A stretch of DNA of 64,000 bases from Claveliimonas monacensis. GTDB taxonomy: Bacteria; Bacillota; Clostridia; Lachnospirales; Lachnospiraceae. Positions 8,162 through 17,600 of this stretch are shown here, one piece after another (position 1 is the stretch's first letter; each line of letters begins with the position of its first letter). The notes beneath the pieces are model-generated. The model made no database searches. It was given only the letters and a program-made list of their open reading frames with translations, and was not told the DNA's origin. Made by a program: the position numbers and the translations under genes. The DNA is taken from contig NZ_JADCKL010000002.1 of the NCBI RefSeq assembly GCF_014982975.1, positions 124,001 to 188,000 of the forward strand, written 5' to 3'.

Positions 8162-9295
8162 TTAGCCTTTCAGTCTCTCTGTAAAATCAGCCATGGCCTC
8201 TGAGATCTTGATCTGCTGGGGACAGACTGCCTCGCAGCTCCTGCAGCCGATGCAGGCGGAAGGTCTCTTGTCCTCCGGGAGCGTCGACACCACCATGGGC
8301 GCGATAAATCCGCCGCCTGTGAAGCAGTGCTCGTTGTAGAGCTCCAGGATCCTCGGGATATCCAGCTCCTGGGGACAGTGGCTCACGCAGTAGTGGCAGG
8401 CTGTACACGGAAGGACGATCTTCTTCACCATGTCGTCGGCAATGCCAAGAAGGGTATCCATCTCCTCTTTATTCAGCGGCTTATCCTCCTCAAAGGTGGC
8501 GATATTCTCTATCAGCTGCTGTGCGTTTGACATACCGGACAGAGTCACCTTCACCTCAGGCATGCTCTGCAGGAACCGGAACGCCCACGCCGGGATGCTC
8601 TCCTCCGGGCGGAGCGCCTCCAGCTTCTTTGCGGCCTCCTCGTTTATCTTTGCGAGGGAACCGCCGCGCAGCGGCTCCATCACCCACACAGGGATGTCAT
8701 ACTCCTTCAGGAGCTCCATCTTGCCCTTTGCGTCCTGGAATGTCCAGTCCAGATAGTTGAGCTGGATCTGGCAGAATTCCATGTCTTTTCCGTACTTCTC
8801 AAGGAAACGCTTCATCACGTCGTAGTTTCCGTGGGCGGAAAATCCCAGATGGCGGATACGTCCGTTTTTCTTCTGCTCCATGAGATATTTGTGGATGCCG
8901 TGGGACTCATCCAGGTAAGCGTCTATGTTCATCTCGCACACATTGTGGAAAAGGTAGAAATCAAAATACTCTGTTTGGCACTTCTTCAGCTGCTCCTCAA
9001 AGATTTCCCCCACCTTGTCCATGTTGGAGAGGTCGTAGCCCGGGAATTTATCAGCCAGGTAAAAGCTCTCCCTTGGGTATTTGGAGAGAACGCGGCCCAT
9101 CACCAGCTCGGAGGTGCCGTTGTGGTATCCCCAGGCAGTATCGTAATAGTTTACACCGTGGTCCATAGCATACTGCACCATATCGGCTGTGGCGGCCTCG
9201 TCTACCTTCGCGTCATCGCCGTCAATGACCGGCAGGCGCATGCAGCCCATGCCCAGGGCAGACAGCTTTAAATCTTTGTAATCTCTGTAGATCAT
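8162..9295 (-). CDS. Aldo/keto reductase with C-terminal 2x[4Fe-4S] domain
   Basis: The protein has 377 residues. Residues 1-280 form an aldo/keto reductase TIM barrel (YRDYKDLKLSALGMGCMRLP start; Asp/Tyr in YYDTAWGYHNGTSE; later His in GFSAHGNYD). The C-terminus carries two ferredoxin-like cysteine sets, CTACHYCVSHCP and CIGCRSCEAVCP, for two [4Fe-4S] clusters. Such fusions are common in anaerobes and are annotated as oxidoreductases of unknown substrate. A paralogue of the same architecture lies at 40278-41381. A perfect-arm palindrome lies 46 bases before the start. Confidence 0.88.
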   Translation of the reverse strand: MIYRDYKDLKLSALGMGCMRLPVIDGDDAKVDEAATADMVQYAMDHGVNYYDTAWGYHNGTSELVMGRVLSKYPRESFYLADKFPGYDLSNMDKVGEIFEEQLKKCQTEYFDFYLFHNVCEMNIDAYLDESHGIHKYLMEQKKNGRIRHLGFSAHGNYDVMKRFLEKYGKDMEFCQIQLNYLDWTFQDAKGKMELLKEYDIPVWVMEPLRGGSLAKINEEAAKKLEALRPEESIPAWAFRFLQSMPEVKVTLSGMSNAQQLIENIATFEEDKPLNKEEMDTLLGIADDMVKKIVLPCTACHYCVSHCPQELDIPRILELYNEHCFTGGGFIAPMVVSTLPEDKRPSACIGCRSCEAVCPQQIKISEAMADFTERLKG

Positions 9296-9341
9296 CTTTG
9301 TCCACTCTCCTTCTCTTCATTTCAGTCATCCTGTATAAAAA

Positions 9342-9379
9342 GTATCAGGGAACTATATTTTATTATAATTCCCCGATAC
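9342..9379. promoter_or_regulatory. Inverted repeat upstream of the aldo/keto reductase
   Basis: GTATCAGGGAA (9342-9352) and TTCCCCGATAC (9369-9379) are nearly perfect inverted repeats around an AT-rich 16-base centre. It lies between htpG's 3' end and the reductase start. It could be the htpG terminator hairpin or an operator; nothing decides between them. Confidence 0.4.
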
Positions 9380-9433
9380 GAGAACCGCAAATACTTAAAT
9401 AAAATACCCGGTCATACTTATTTTCTATACTTT

Positions 9434-11494
9434 TTATTTTGTCAGCAGCAGCATGATCTCGTTGCTCCTCTGTACAAAGGCTGTCATCTCCTCCGGTGTC
9501 AGAGGCTTGTGTGCCAGCATGGCCATGTCGTAGAGCTGTTTGCAGATGACAGGTGTGTTCTCATTGTCTCCGTGCTCTGCCACAAACTGTACAAGAGGAT
9601 GGTTGGCGTTCAGCGTCAGTGTGATCTCGCTGCCAAACATGGATGCATCCATGCCTGCCATGCCGTACATTCTCATCATCTCCTGCATACGGCGGCTCTG
9701 CTCGGACAGGGTGATCATGGAAGCCACCTTGTCGTCTTTCAGTTTCTCCACTTTCACGTCCAGCTTGTCATTTTCCATGACTTTGCGGAATGTCTCCACA
9801 AGAGTGTCCGTTGTCTTCTGGAAAGCCTCTTTATCTTCTTCTTTCACTTCCTCTTTTGCACTGTCCGTAATGTCCGCGTCAATGCGCTGGAACTGCAGGT
9901 TCGGATTTCTCTGCTCAAGCTGTGTGATAAAAGGAGAGTCGATGTTGTGGTTCAGGATCACCGCATCCTGCCCCTGGTTTTTAAACATGTTAATGTACTG
10001 GCTCTGCTGCTGCTCGTCAGATACATAGTAGATGGTGGTCTTGGGCTCTTCCTTCTTCTCCTCGCCCTCCTTTGGCTCCTCTTTTTCCTCCTTGGGGTCG
10101 ATGAGCTTACCGCCGTTTGCCTCCACACACTCTTTCAGCGTCATGTATTTGTGATCCAGGTTCTTGAAGAGGATGTAGTCCATCATCTTGTCGCAGAATT
10201 TCTCGTCCTTCAGGCAGCCGAACTTGATGAACGGGCTGATGTCATCCCAGTATTTCTCGTAGTTCTCCTTGTCAGTCTTGCACATGCCGCTCAGCTTGTC
10301 GGCAACCTTCTTGGAAATGTAGTCTGCGATCTTGTTAACAAATCCATCGTTCTGCAGCGCGCTTCTTGATACGTTCAGCGGCAGGTCCGGACAGTCGATG
10401 ACTCCCTTTAACACCATCAGGAACTCCGGAATGACTTCCTTGATGTTGTCCGCGATGAACACCTGGTTGTTGTACAGCTTGATGGTTCCCTCGATGGAGT
10501 CGTACTCTGTGTTGATCTTGGGGAAGTACAGGATACCCTTCAGGTTGAACGGGTAATCCATATTCAGGTGGATCCAGAACAGAGGCTCCTTGTAGTCCAG
10601 GAATACCTTCCGGTAAAACTCTATATAATCTTCCTTTGTGCACTCATTTGGATGCTTTGTCCACAGAGGCTGGGTGTCGTTCACCGGAACAGGACGCTTG
10701 TTGATCTTCACCCTGTCTCTGGCAGGAGATACTTCCACCATCTCCTTCTCCCCGTTCTCGTTCTCCTTCTCCTCCATCTTTGCATCCTCGTGGATGTGCT
10801 CTACGACCACATCATCGTCCCGAAGGTCCGCCTCATCGATGGTCTCGTATTCCTGCTCGGCATTGGCCTTCTCAAGGAAGATCTCCACCGGCATGAAGGA
10901 GCAGTACTTCTCCAACACTTCACGCACTTTGTACTCGTTGGCAAACTGCAGGCTCTCCTCATTTAAGAACAGGGTGATCTCCGTCCCCACTTCCTGCCGG
11001 TCTCCGTCGGACATCTCATACTCTGTGCCGCCGTCGCTTGTCCAGTGCACAGGAGCTGCCCCCTCCTGGTAGGAAAGTGTGTCGATGTGTACTTCGTCCG
11101 CCACCATGAAAGCGGAGTAAAAGCCAAGACCGAAGTGACCGATCATGTCATCCTCTGTCGTCTTGTCCTTGTATTTCTCCAGGAACTCTGTGGCTCCGGA
11201 GAAAGCGATCTGGGTGATGTACTCCTCCACCTCGCCGGCTGTCATACCCACACCGTTGTCGATGAATTTCAGTGTCTTGTCCTCCGGGCTGACGATCACA
11301 CGGATCCGGGCTTTGTAGTCATCCGGAAGCTGATACTCTCCCATCATGTCCAGCTTTTTCAGCTTGGTGATGGCGTCGCATCCGTTGGAGATCATCTCAC
11401 GGACAAAGATATCGTGGTCTGAATAGACCCATTTCTTGATAATAGGAAAAATATTTTCGCTGCTGATAGACAGACTTCCTTTTTTTGCTGCCAT
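9434..11494 (-). CDS. htpG: Hsp90-family molecular chaperone HtpG
   Basis: HtpG is the bacterial Hsp90, an ATP-dependent homodimeric chaperone. At 686 residues it is slightly long because of an acidic Glu/Lys-rich segment (about residues 465-480). The GHKL ATPase motifs are clear: REMISNGCDAITKL, DNGVGMT and GHFGLGFYSAFMVAD. The middle and C-terminal domains follow as usual. It is monocistronic. It is preceded by a promoter, a perfect CIRCE operator and a short 5' hairpin, so heat-shock control by HrcA is expected. Confidence 0.95.
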   Translation of the reverse strand: MAAKKGSLSISSENIFPIIKKWVYSDHDIFVREMISNGCDAITKLKKLDMMGEYQLPDDYKARIRVIVSPEDKTLKFIDNGVGMTAGEVEEYITQIAFSGATEFLEKYKDKTTEDDMIGHFGLGFYSAFMVADEVHIDTLSYQEGAAPVHWTSDGGTEYEMSDGDRQEVGTEITLFLNEESLQFANEYKVREVLEKYCSFMPVEIFLEKANAEQEYETIDEADLRDDDVVVEHIHEDAKMEEKENENGEKEMVEVSPARDRVKINKRPVPVNDTQPLWTKHPNECTKEDYIEFYRKVFLDYKEPLFWIHLNMDYPFNLKGILYFPKINTEYDSIEGTIKLYNNQVFIADNIKEVIPEFLMVLKGVIDCPDLPLNVSRSALQNDGFVNKIADYISKKVADKLSGMCKTDKENYEKYWDDISPFIKFGCLKDEKFCDKMMDYILFKNLDHKYMTLKECVEANGGKLIDPKEEKEEPKEGEEKKEEPKTTIYYVSDEQQQSQYINMFKNQGQDAVILNHNIDSPFITQLEQRNPNLQFQRIDADITDSAKEEVKEEDKEAFQKTTDTLVETFRKVMENDKLDVKVEKLKDDKVASMITLSEQSRRMQEMMRMYGMAGMDASMFGSEITLTLNANHPLVQFVAEHGDNENTPVICKQLYDMAMLAHKPLTPEEMTAFVQRSNEIMLLLTK

Positions 11495-11525
11495 TTATAT
11501 CACTCCTTAAATCTCAATCTGTTTT

Positions 11526-11545
11526 GTGCGGGACCTGACCCGCAC
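11526..11545 (-). promoter_or_regulatory. 5'-UTR hairpin of htpG mRNA
   Basis: GTGCGGG and CCCGCAC form a perfect 7-bp stem around ACCTGA. It would lie very close to the predicted transcript start, a typical place for an mRNA-stabilising hairpin. Confidence 0.5.
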
Positions 11546-11557
11546 CCTCTGCATGTT

Positions 11558-11586
11558 ATGATAATACCCGGGAGCGCAAATGTCAA
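11558..11586 (-). promoter_or_regulatory. htpG promoter
   Basis: On the minus strand TTGACA (11581-11586), a 17-base spacer and TATCAT (11558-11563) form a near-consensus vegetative promoter about 65 bases before the htpG start. Confidence 0.75.
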
Positions 11587-11593
11587 TATAAAA

Positions 11594-11620
11594 TTAGCAC
11601 TCATCGCAAATGAGTGCTAA
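11594..11620. promoter_or_regulatory. CIRCE operator (HrcA binding site)
   Basis: TTAGCACTC, nine bases, then GAGTGCTAA: a perfect match to the CIRCE consensus TTAGCACTC-N9-GAGTGCTAA. It ends seven bases upstream of the htpG -35. HrcA binding here would block polymerase. This predicts that htpG belongs to the HrcA regulon with groESL and dnaK. Confidence 0.95.
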
Positions 11621-11667
11621 TAACTTTATAAAATCCATAAACCTTCTATAAACTTTGCTCTTCATGT

Positions 11668-14600
11668 CTACTCCACGCTCTTCAGAGACTCTACCATGTC
11701 TATCTTCTTCAGCTTGAAGTACATGACCCAGTTGACGAACATGGAAAAGCCGAGCGTGAACAGGAAGCTGTACAGATAGCTGGTAAGATCCAGCACCCTG
11801 CCGAACATGACGTCGTCCACCTCCACAGTGACAATGACAAACTGCAGCAGCACCCAGCCAAGGGCCATGCCCGCCACCGCGCCGATGAGGGTGAGCAGGA
11901 CATTTTCCCTGTACACATAGGCAGCCACCTCCGTGTCGTAAAAGCCCAGCACCTTGATGGTTGCCAGCTCCCTCTTTCTCTCCGTGATGTTGATGGTGTT
12001 CAGGTTGTAGAGAACGATAAAGGCCAGCATGCCCGCCGAGATGATCAGCACCACAATGACCAGGTTCAGACTCTGCAGCATATCGTCAAGGCGGTCCTCT
12101 ATACTGGAGGTATAGCTCACGTTCAGCACATTGCTGTCTCCAAGGAGCCGGCCGCCCACTGCCTCGATCTGGTCTGTCTGCCCCTCTTTCATCTTAAACA
12201 GCACGCCGTTGGAGGCGGCCTCTTTCCCGAACAGCTCCCTGTAGTAGTCCGGTGAGAGGTACAGGTAGTGTCCCATATAATTCTCGCAGATGGCGTCTAT
12301 GGTCACTTCCTTCACACCCATGCCGTCGTCCTCCAGAGTGACTGTATCTCCCACCTCCACGCCAAGGTCGCTTGCCGCCTTCTCGGTCAGGATCACCTGC
12401 TCCTTCTCCAGGGAGTAGGTCTCCGGCTTTGTCCGGCTGTGGAAATCCAGGAAATCGCCTACGTTTTCCAGATTTTCAGGCACTGTCAGATAGATTTCCA
12501 TGGAAGTATCTCCCGCTGTCACTTCCAGGTTCTGCATGCGCACCATCAGCTCCCCGCTGACTGCTGACTCATCCCTGACAAGGGCCGCTATCTCCTCCTT
12601 GTCCTCCCGGGAAATCCCCGCGTCAAAGTACACCGCCGCATCGTAGGTCTGGATGCTGTTGTACTGCAGCTCCGGTATGACAAAGATACAGTCCTTCAGT
12701 CCGAAGCCCACCACCATCAGGGCCATACAGCCTCCGATGCCAAACACAGTCATGAAGAAACGCTTCTTGTACCGCACCAGATTCCGGATAGAAGATTTCC
12801 AGGAAAAATTCAGATGCTTCCATATGATCTTCACCCGCTCCAGAAGGATGCGCTGCCCCTGCTTCGGTGCAGGCGGCCGCATGAGCTGGGCCGGCACGGA
12901 GGCAAGCTCCCTGTAGCAGGAGAAAATGGTCGCCGCCAGGGTGCACAGCACGGCGATCAGCGTGGCCTGCACGGCATAGCTCAGGTGATAGGGCACTAGG
13001 ATGTCCGGTATGTGCTGATACATGATCTTGTATGCATAGATGATGATCCAGGGGAACACCTTCTCACCGAACAGGACGCCCAGCACGCTCCCTCCCAGGG
13101 TGGCTGTCAGGGCGTAGGCTATGTATTTCCCGGCAATGGAGAGCTTGTTGTATCCAAGGGCCTTCAGCGTGCCGATCTGTATCCTCTGCTCCTCCACCAT
13201 CCTGGTCATGGCAGTCAGGCTGATGAGAGCCGCCACCAGGAAGAAGACCGCCGGGAACACCTGCCCGATAGCCCGCATCCGGTCCGCATTGTCCCCGTAC
13301 CCGTCATACTCGGTGAGGGCGCTGCTGCGGTCCTGGACATACCACTGAGGATTTTCAATCTTGTCGATTTCCGCCTGGGCCTCCGCAATATCATTTTGCG
13401 CCTCCTCCAGCTGCCTCTCGCCGTCGGCGATCTGCGCCTCCCCGTCAGCGATCTCCTGAGCTGCCTGGGCAGCTCCCTGCTCGTATTCCGACCAGCCGGC
13501 GGCAATCTCCTGCTCTCCCGCCGCCAGGTCCGCCTTTCCGCTGGCAAGCTGGCTTTCCTGACTGTTTATGAGAGCCCACGCCGCGTCAATCTGGGCCTGT
13601 CCGGCGTCAATCTGCTGTTTGGAGTCCTCCAGTGTCTGACGGGCGGCGGCCAGCTGCGCCTTGCCGTCCTCGATCTGCTGCCCGTAGGCGAGGAGCTCCT
13701 GCTCTCCGGCCAGGAGGGTCTGCTCCCGGGCGAGGAGTTCCTGCATTTTCCCCTGCAGCCCGGCCACTGCCTCCTCCGCACTCTCGTAGGAAAAATCCTC
13801 TCCCTGTTCTGCGAGGGCGGCAAGGGCCTCTTGTTCCGCGGCCTCGGCGTATGTAATGCTCTGTGTCTTCTCAGTCTCCTGCGCTTGGAGCTTCTTGGCC
13901 TCCTCAGGCCAGTCCTCTAAAAACTGCTTCTGCTCCTCCGTTCTCTCGCTGTCTGAGATAGCGCTGTATTCCTCATACTTTTTATTTCCCTCTGTCAGAG
14001 CATTGTTTATTTCCGCAAGCTCCTCCCTAAGAGAAGAAAGATGATCCGCCAGCGTCTCCATCTCGGAAATGGACGTTGTCAACAGCTCCTTCCCCGCCGC
14101 AATTTCCTGTTTTCCCTGCTCTATGAGGGGCATCTGCTGGGCATACTGGGCAAGGTACTGCACCTCCGACGCGTCCAGCTGCGCCTGCTGCTGTTCCAGC
14201 TGGGCCATACCGCTCTCATACTGCTCCCTGCCGCTGTCCAGCGCCGCCTGCTGGGTGCTCAGCTCCTCCTTGCCCGCGGCAAGCTGGGCCTCCCCATCGG
14301 CGATCTGCTGCCGGGCCGCGTCCAATTGGGCCTGGGCGTCCTCCAGGGCCTGCCTGGCATCGGCAAGCTCCCGGGCAGCCTGGCTCCGCCCCTCCTCTAG
14401 CTCACTCCGGGCGTCAGCCAGCGTCTGGCTCTCCTCGTCCACTGTGGCCTGGGCATCGGCAAGCTCCCCCTCCGCCTCGTCCACGATCTCCTGCCGCCGG
14501 GCCTGGCACCTCTCATCCTCGATCTTCTCCAGGGCGTCCACGGCCGCGTCTGTCAGAGAGGTATATCCGTCCGTGTAGGCGATCTCCTGCTCCGCGTCCG

Positions 14601-15252
14601 TCACCCGCACGCAGATTTCTGAATAGACATCCATACAGAAAGAGTCCGGATCCACAGCGATAAAGCCGCTGACCTCACCGTTGCCTATGGTGCTGCTTCC
14701 CCTCCCGAAAGAAATATAGAGAGGGCTGTTCCCTATGCCGACGACCTCAAAGACATCCGTTGTCAGGCTGTCCTCCAGCGGGTCCTCATCTCCTGAAGAC
14801 AGAGTGATGGTATCCCCCACTCCGTACCCGGATGCCAGGGCGAACTCCTCATCCATGAGGCACTCGCCCTCTTTCTCCGGAAGGCGGCCCTCGCTCACCT
14901 GGACATCATTAAAGTGTTCCTGCATGGCCATGACATGGACCACCTGCTCCGTGTCGCCTGTATTGCAAAGGGCGTCCATGCTGTAGGTACCCTCCGCCAG
15001 CTCGATGCCGTCCACATCCTCTATGGCCTCCACATCCTCCTCCGTCAGCCCCATGGTCCCCATGACCTTGATGTCCATGAGATGCTCTTTGTCAAAATAG
15101 GCATCCCCGGAGATGCGCATGGAAGGCTCCGAGGCGCGGATGCCCGCATAGAAGGCAACTCCAAGCGCCACTATGAGAAAAATGGAGATAAATCGTCCCC
15201 AGGATTTTCTGATTTCCATAAAGAAATCTTTGCGCAACATGTTTTTCTTCAT
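11668..15252 (-). CDS. FtsX-like ABC transporter permease with giant coiled coil
   Basis: This is a 1194-residue MacB/FtsX-type permease. An N-terminal membrane segment (FISIFLIVALGVAFYAGI) is followed by an extracytoplasmic domain. An Ala/Gln/Glu-rich coiled coil then runs from about residue 245 to 645, repeating patterns such as LAAGEQEIAAG and AQLDAARQQIADG. Three membrane helices of the first FtsX domain follow, then a second extracytoplasmic domain and the C-terminal FtsX helices. The partner ATPase gene lies seven bases upstream. Such permeases usually export or act mechanically on substrates in the envelope rather than import. The coiled coil would project far outside the membrane. The substrate is unknown. 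Confidence 0.88.
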   Translation of the reverse strand: MKKNMLRKDFFMEIRKSWGRFISIFLIVALGVAFYAGIRASEPSMRISGDAYFDKEHLMDIKVMGTMGLTEEDVEAIEDVDGIELAEGTYSMDALCNTGDTEQVVHVMAMQEHFNDVQVSEGRLPEKEGECLMDEEFALASGYGVGDTITLSSGDEDPLEDSLTTDVFEVVGIGNSPLYISFGRGSSTIGNGEVSGFIAVDPDSFCMDVYSEICVRVTDAEQEIAYTDGYTSLTDAAVDALEKIEDERCQARRQEIVDEAEGELADAQATVDEESQTLADARSELEEGRSQAARELADARQALEDAQAQLDAARQQIADGEAQLAAGKEELSTQQAALDSGREQYESGMAQLEQQQAQLDASEVQYLAQYAQQMPLIEQGKQEIAAGKELLTTSISEMETLADHLSSLREELAEINNALTEGNKKYEEYSAISDSERTEEQKQFLEDWPEEAKKLQAQETEKTQSITYAEAAEQEALAALAEQGEDFSYESAEEAVAGLQGKMQELLAREQTLLAGEQELLAYGQQIEDGKAQLAAARQTLEDSKQQIDAGQAQIDAAWALINSQESQLASGKADLAAGEQEIAAGWSEYEQGAAQAAQEIADGEAQIADGERQLEEAQNDIAEAQAEIDKIENPQWYVQDRSSALTEYDGYGDNADRMRAIGQVFPAVFFLVAALISLTAMTRMVEEQRIQIGTLKALGYNKLSIAGKYIAYALTATLGGSVLGVLFGEKVFPWIIIYAYKIMYQHIPDILVPYHLSYAVQATLIAVLCTLAATIFSCYRELASVPAQLMRPPAPKQGQRILLERVKIIWKHLNFSWKSSIRNLVRYKKRFFMTVFGIGGCMALMVVGFGLKDCIFVIPELQYNSIQTYDAAVYFDAGISREDKEEIAALVRDESAVSGELMVRMQNLEVTAGDTSMEIYLTVPENLENVGDFLDFHSRTKPETYSLEKEQVILTEKAASDLGVEVGDTVTLEDDGMGVKEVTIDAICENYMGHYLYLSPDYYRELFGKEAASNGVLFKMKEGQTDQIEAVGGRLLGDSNVLNVSYTSSIEDRLDDMLQSLNLVIVVLIISAGMLAFIVLYNLNTINITERKRELATIKVLGFYDTEVAAYVYRENVLLTLIGAVAGMALGWVLLQFVIVTVEVDDVMFGRVLDLTSYLYSFLFTLGFSMFVNWVMYFKLKKIDMVESLKSVE

Positions 15253-15259
15253 ACAACCC

Positions 15260-15964
15260 CTACCATTCTATCGTCTCGACCGGCACCGGATGCGGGTTGG
15301 TCTCTATGCTCTCCGCCCTGCCGTTCTTGATTCTTATGATCCTGTCTGCCATCGGCGCGATGGCGGAATTGTGCGTGATCAGGATCACTGTCATCCCCCT
15401 CTGACGGCAGGTATCCTGCAGGAGCTTCAGGATGGCTTTTCCCGTGTTGTAATCCAGCGCACCCGTAGGCTCGTCGCACAGGAGAAGCTTGGGATTTTTC
15501 GCCAGCGCCCGGGCGATGGCGACCCTCTGCTGCTCTCCTCCCGAGAGCTGGGCCGGGAAGTTGTCCAGCCTCTCGCCCAGGCCCACATGCTCCATGACCT
15601 CTCTCGCGTCCAGCGGATCCCTGCAGATCTGGAGAGCAAGCTCCACATTCTCCAGGGCTGTCAGGTTGGGGATCAGATTGTAGAACTGGAAGACAAATCC
15701 TATATCGTCCCTGCGGTATGCAGTCAGCTCCTTCCCTTTGTACTTCGTGATATCCTGCCCGTCTATCCACACTTCCCCGCTGGTGGCTGTGTCCATCCCC
15801 CCCAGGATATTCAGGACCGTCGTCTTTCCTGCGCCGCTGGGCCCTACCACCACGGCAAACTCCCCTTTTCTGATGTCAAATGTGATGCCGTTCGCCGCCG
15901 CGATGTCGATCTCACCCATGTGATAGATTTTTTTTACATCCCTCAGGGACACGAACTCTGACAT
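15260..15964 (-). CDS. ABC transporter ATP-binding protein (LolD/MacB type)
   Basis: This 234-residue nucleotide-binding subunit has Walker [10 protein letters not shown], signature [15 protein letters not shown], Walker [13 protein letters not shown] and switch His in LITHN. It belongs to the LolD/MacB/FtsE group, which pairs with FtsX-like permeases, here the 1194-residue partner directly downstream. AGGAGG precedes the ATG. A TATAAT -10 (minus strand, 16014-16019) lies in the imperfect palindrome at 16002-16020. Confidence 0.92.
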   Translation of the reverse strand: MSEFVSLRDVKKIYHMGEIDIAAANGITFDIRKGEFAVVVGPSGAGKTTVLNILGGMDTATSGEVWIDGQDITKYKGKELTAYRRDDIGFVFQFYNLIPNLTALENVELALQICRDPLDAREVMEHVGLGERLDNFPAQLSGGEQQRVAIARALAKNPKLLLCDEPTGALDYNTGKAILKLLQDTCRQRGMTVILITHNSAIAPMADRIIRIKNGRAESIETNPHPVPVETIEW

Positions 15965-16001
15965 ATATGTATCCTCCTAACACAGACCGGTATGTCTCTG
16001 C

Positions 16002-16020
16002 TTATATAGTGCTATTATAA
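16002..16020. promoter_or_regulatory. Imperfect palindrome over the ABC-operon -10
   Basis: TTATATAG-TG-CTATTATAA is an inverted repeat with one extra base and contains TATAAT on the minus strand. It may be both promoter and operator for the ABC exporter. No clear -35 was found. Confidence 0.35.
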
Positions 16021-16166
16021 CACCTGGAGGGACGGATGTACTATCTGAAAAGGGAAGTTTATAAGAATTTTATCTTCTTCAGGCAGGTCCGCATCTGCCT
16101 GCTGTATGAGCGGAGCAGTTTGTCGCTGTCTGTGTACTGTTTCATATTCATCCATCCTTTCTGCAT

Positions 16167-17600
16167 TTACTGTTTTCCAAGCATCTTCTCCAGCTTTCTG
16201 ATCTGTGCAGAGACCTTCTTCTCCATTTGTTTCAGCTCTGCAAGCAGCTTTTCCGCCTCCTCATAGTCCGCCGGGGGCACAGGGCTTTCCCGGTAGCGGC
16301 CAAAAGACAGATCGTACCCGTTGGCCGCCAGCTCTTCCCTGTCTACCAAAAACGACTTGCCGGACCTGTCACGGTCTTCTTCCTGCTCCCGGCAATGGAA
16401 CTTCCTGATCACAGCCGGAATACCGTTCTCGCCGGCGGGGGTCCTTCTCCCATCCAGGCTCATCCCTACAGCCTCCAGCTCGCAGAACCAGACAAAGTCC
16501 GTTCTGTCACTGACGTCCCTGCACCTGGAAAAGACAAGCAGCGCGGTCCGGATCCCCGTGAAGGGCAAAAAGACGCCGGCCGGGAGGCCTATCACAGCCT
16601 CCAGCCTGTTTTCCTCCACGATCTCCTTTCGCAGCGCCCTGTGGGACCGGGAGGAGCCTGACAGCACATCCGGGCTCACGAGACAGGCGCACCTTCCTCC
16701 CGGCCGCAGCATCCGAAGAAAAAGCTCCGGGAAAAGAAGTTCGGTCCTCTTTGACCTGAACCCCTTCTGGAGGTCCGGGGAAACCATATCGTAATCTGTC
16801 ATACCCCGAAAAGGCGGCACAGACAGGATCAGGCTGCAGCAGCTCCTGTCTGTATTCTGCTCTGAGAGGCTGTCCAGACAGGAAAGAGAGACAGCCGCAG
16901 TGCCGCATCTGTTTAGATACGCGTTTCCAACGCGGATCAGCACCGGATCCATATCATAGCCCCTCAGAATGTGAGCCGGCCTTTTCCCTTCCTTTTCACA
17001 TTGTTCCGCAGCCGCCAGCAAAAGCTCCGGGATGCGGCAGGCGGGATCGCAGATGCTGTCTTCCGGCCCGGGCCGTATCAGACCAGTCATCAGCTGAACG
17101 ACAGGCGCAGGGACCCGGGCGCAAAGACCGCTTCCTGCACAGAGCTTCTCAAGCAGATATTCAAAGCTCTCTTTGGTGAGTCCTTCCAGCTCGTCCAGCA
17201 GCCCCAAGATCCTGGCAAGCAGAGCGGGGCCGGCGATTTTGAAGACCGCCCCCCGCATACACGAGGGATCGCGGGACTCCAGAATGCCTTTCATAAACGG
17301 GAAGGCCCAGTCACGCACCGTCCGGTACTGTTCCTCCTCCGGAAACATCCGGAAGACACTCCACCGCAGATGAGCGCCGGGTACACGGCGCCCGCCCGCG
17401 CTTATCTCCTCCGGGAAGATGTCTCCGCACAAAGTCCCGTCAGCCTTTCTTTCCAGATCCCGGATCAGAAGCAGGCAGGCGATCTGGTCCAGCATTTCCA
17501 TGCCTCTGCCCAGTCCGCTTCCCTCTAAAAGATGTATCAGGTCATCGAGTTCTTCCATCCTGGTTTTTTCGAGCATTTCTGTCACCTCTCTTCGTTCCAT
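16167..17600 (-). CDS. HsdM-like N6-adenine methylase homologue with degraded motifs
   Basis: This 477-residue protein follows the plan of type I restriction-modification M subunits: a helical N-terminal domain (1-150), a Rossmann methylase fold (about 165-400) and a C-terminal coiled coil (ADYEEAEKLLAELKQMEKK). The key motifs are altered. SAM motif I, normally DPACGTGG, reads DPACRIPE (about 185). Catalytic motif IV, normally NPPF, reads SVPPF, so the Asn is Val (about 261). It is therefore probably inactive as a methylase and may be a DNA-binding or scaffold protein. No hsdR or hsdS is nearby. It overlaps the upstream Fic-like gene by 19 bases, so the two are translationally coupled. Confidence 0.75.
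   Translation of the reverse strand: MERREVTEMLEKTRMEELDDLIHLLEGSGLGRGMEMLDQIACLLLIRDLERKADGTLCGDIFPEEISAGGRRVPGAHLRWSVFRMFPEEEQYRTVRDWAFPFMKGILESRDPSCMRGAVFKIAGPALLARILGLLDELEGLTKESFEYLLEKLCAGSGLCARVPAPVVQLMTGLIRPGPEDSICDPACRIPELLLAAAEQCEKEGKRPAHILRGYDMDPVLIRVGNAYLNRCGTAAVSLSCLDSLSEQNTDRSCCSLILSVPPFRGMTDYDMVSPDLQKGFRSKRTELLFPELFLRMLRPGGRCACLVSPDVLSGSSRSHRALRKEIVEENRLEAVIGLPAGVFLPFTGIRTALLVFSRCRDVSDRTDFVWFCELEAVGMSLDGRRTPAGENGIPAVIRKFHCREQEEDRDRSGKSFLVDREELAANGYDLSFGRYRESPVPPADYEEAEKLLAELKQMEKKVSAQIRKLEKMLGKQ

Noticed and set aside
13632-14578. Long plus-strand open frames opposite the coiled-coil permease
   Set aside because: They are shadows of the repetitive Ala/Gln codons on the minus strand and lack SD sequences.
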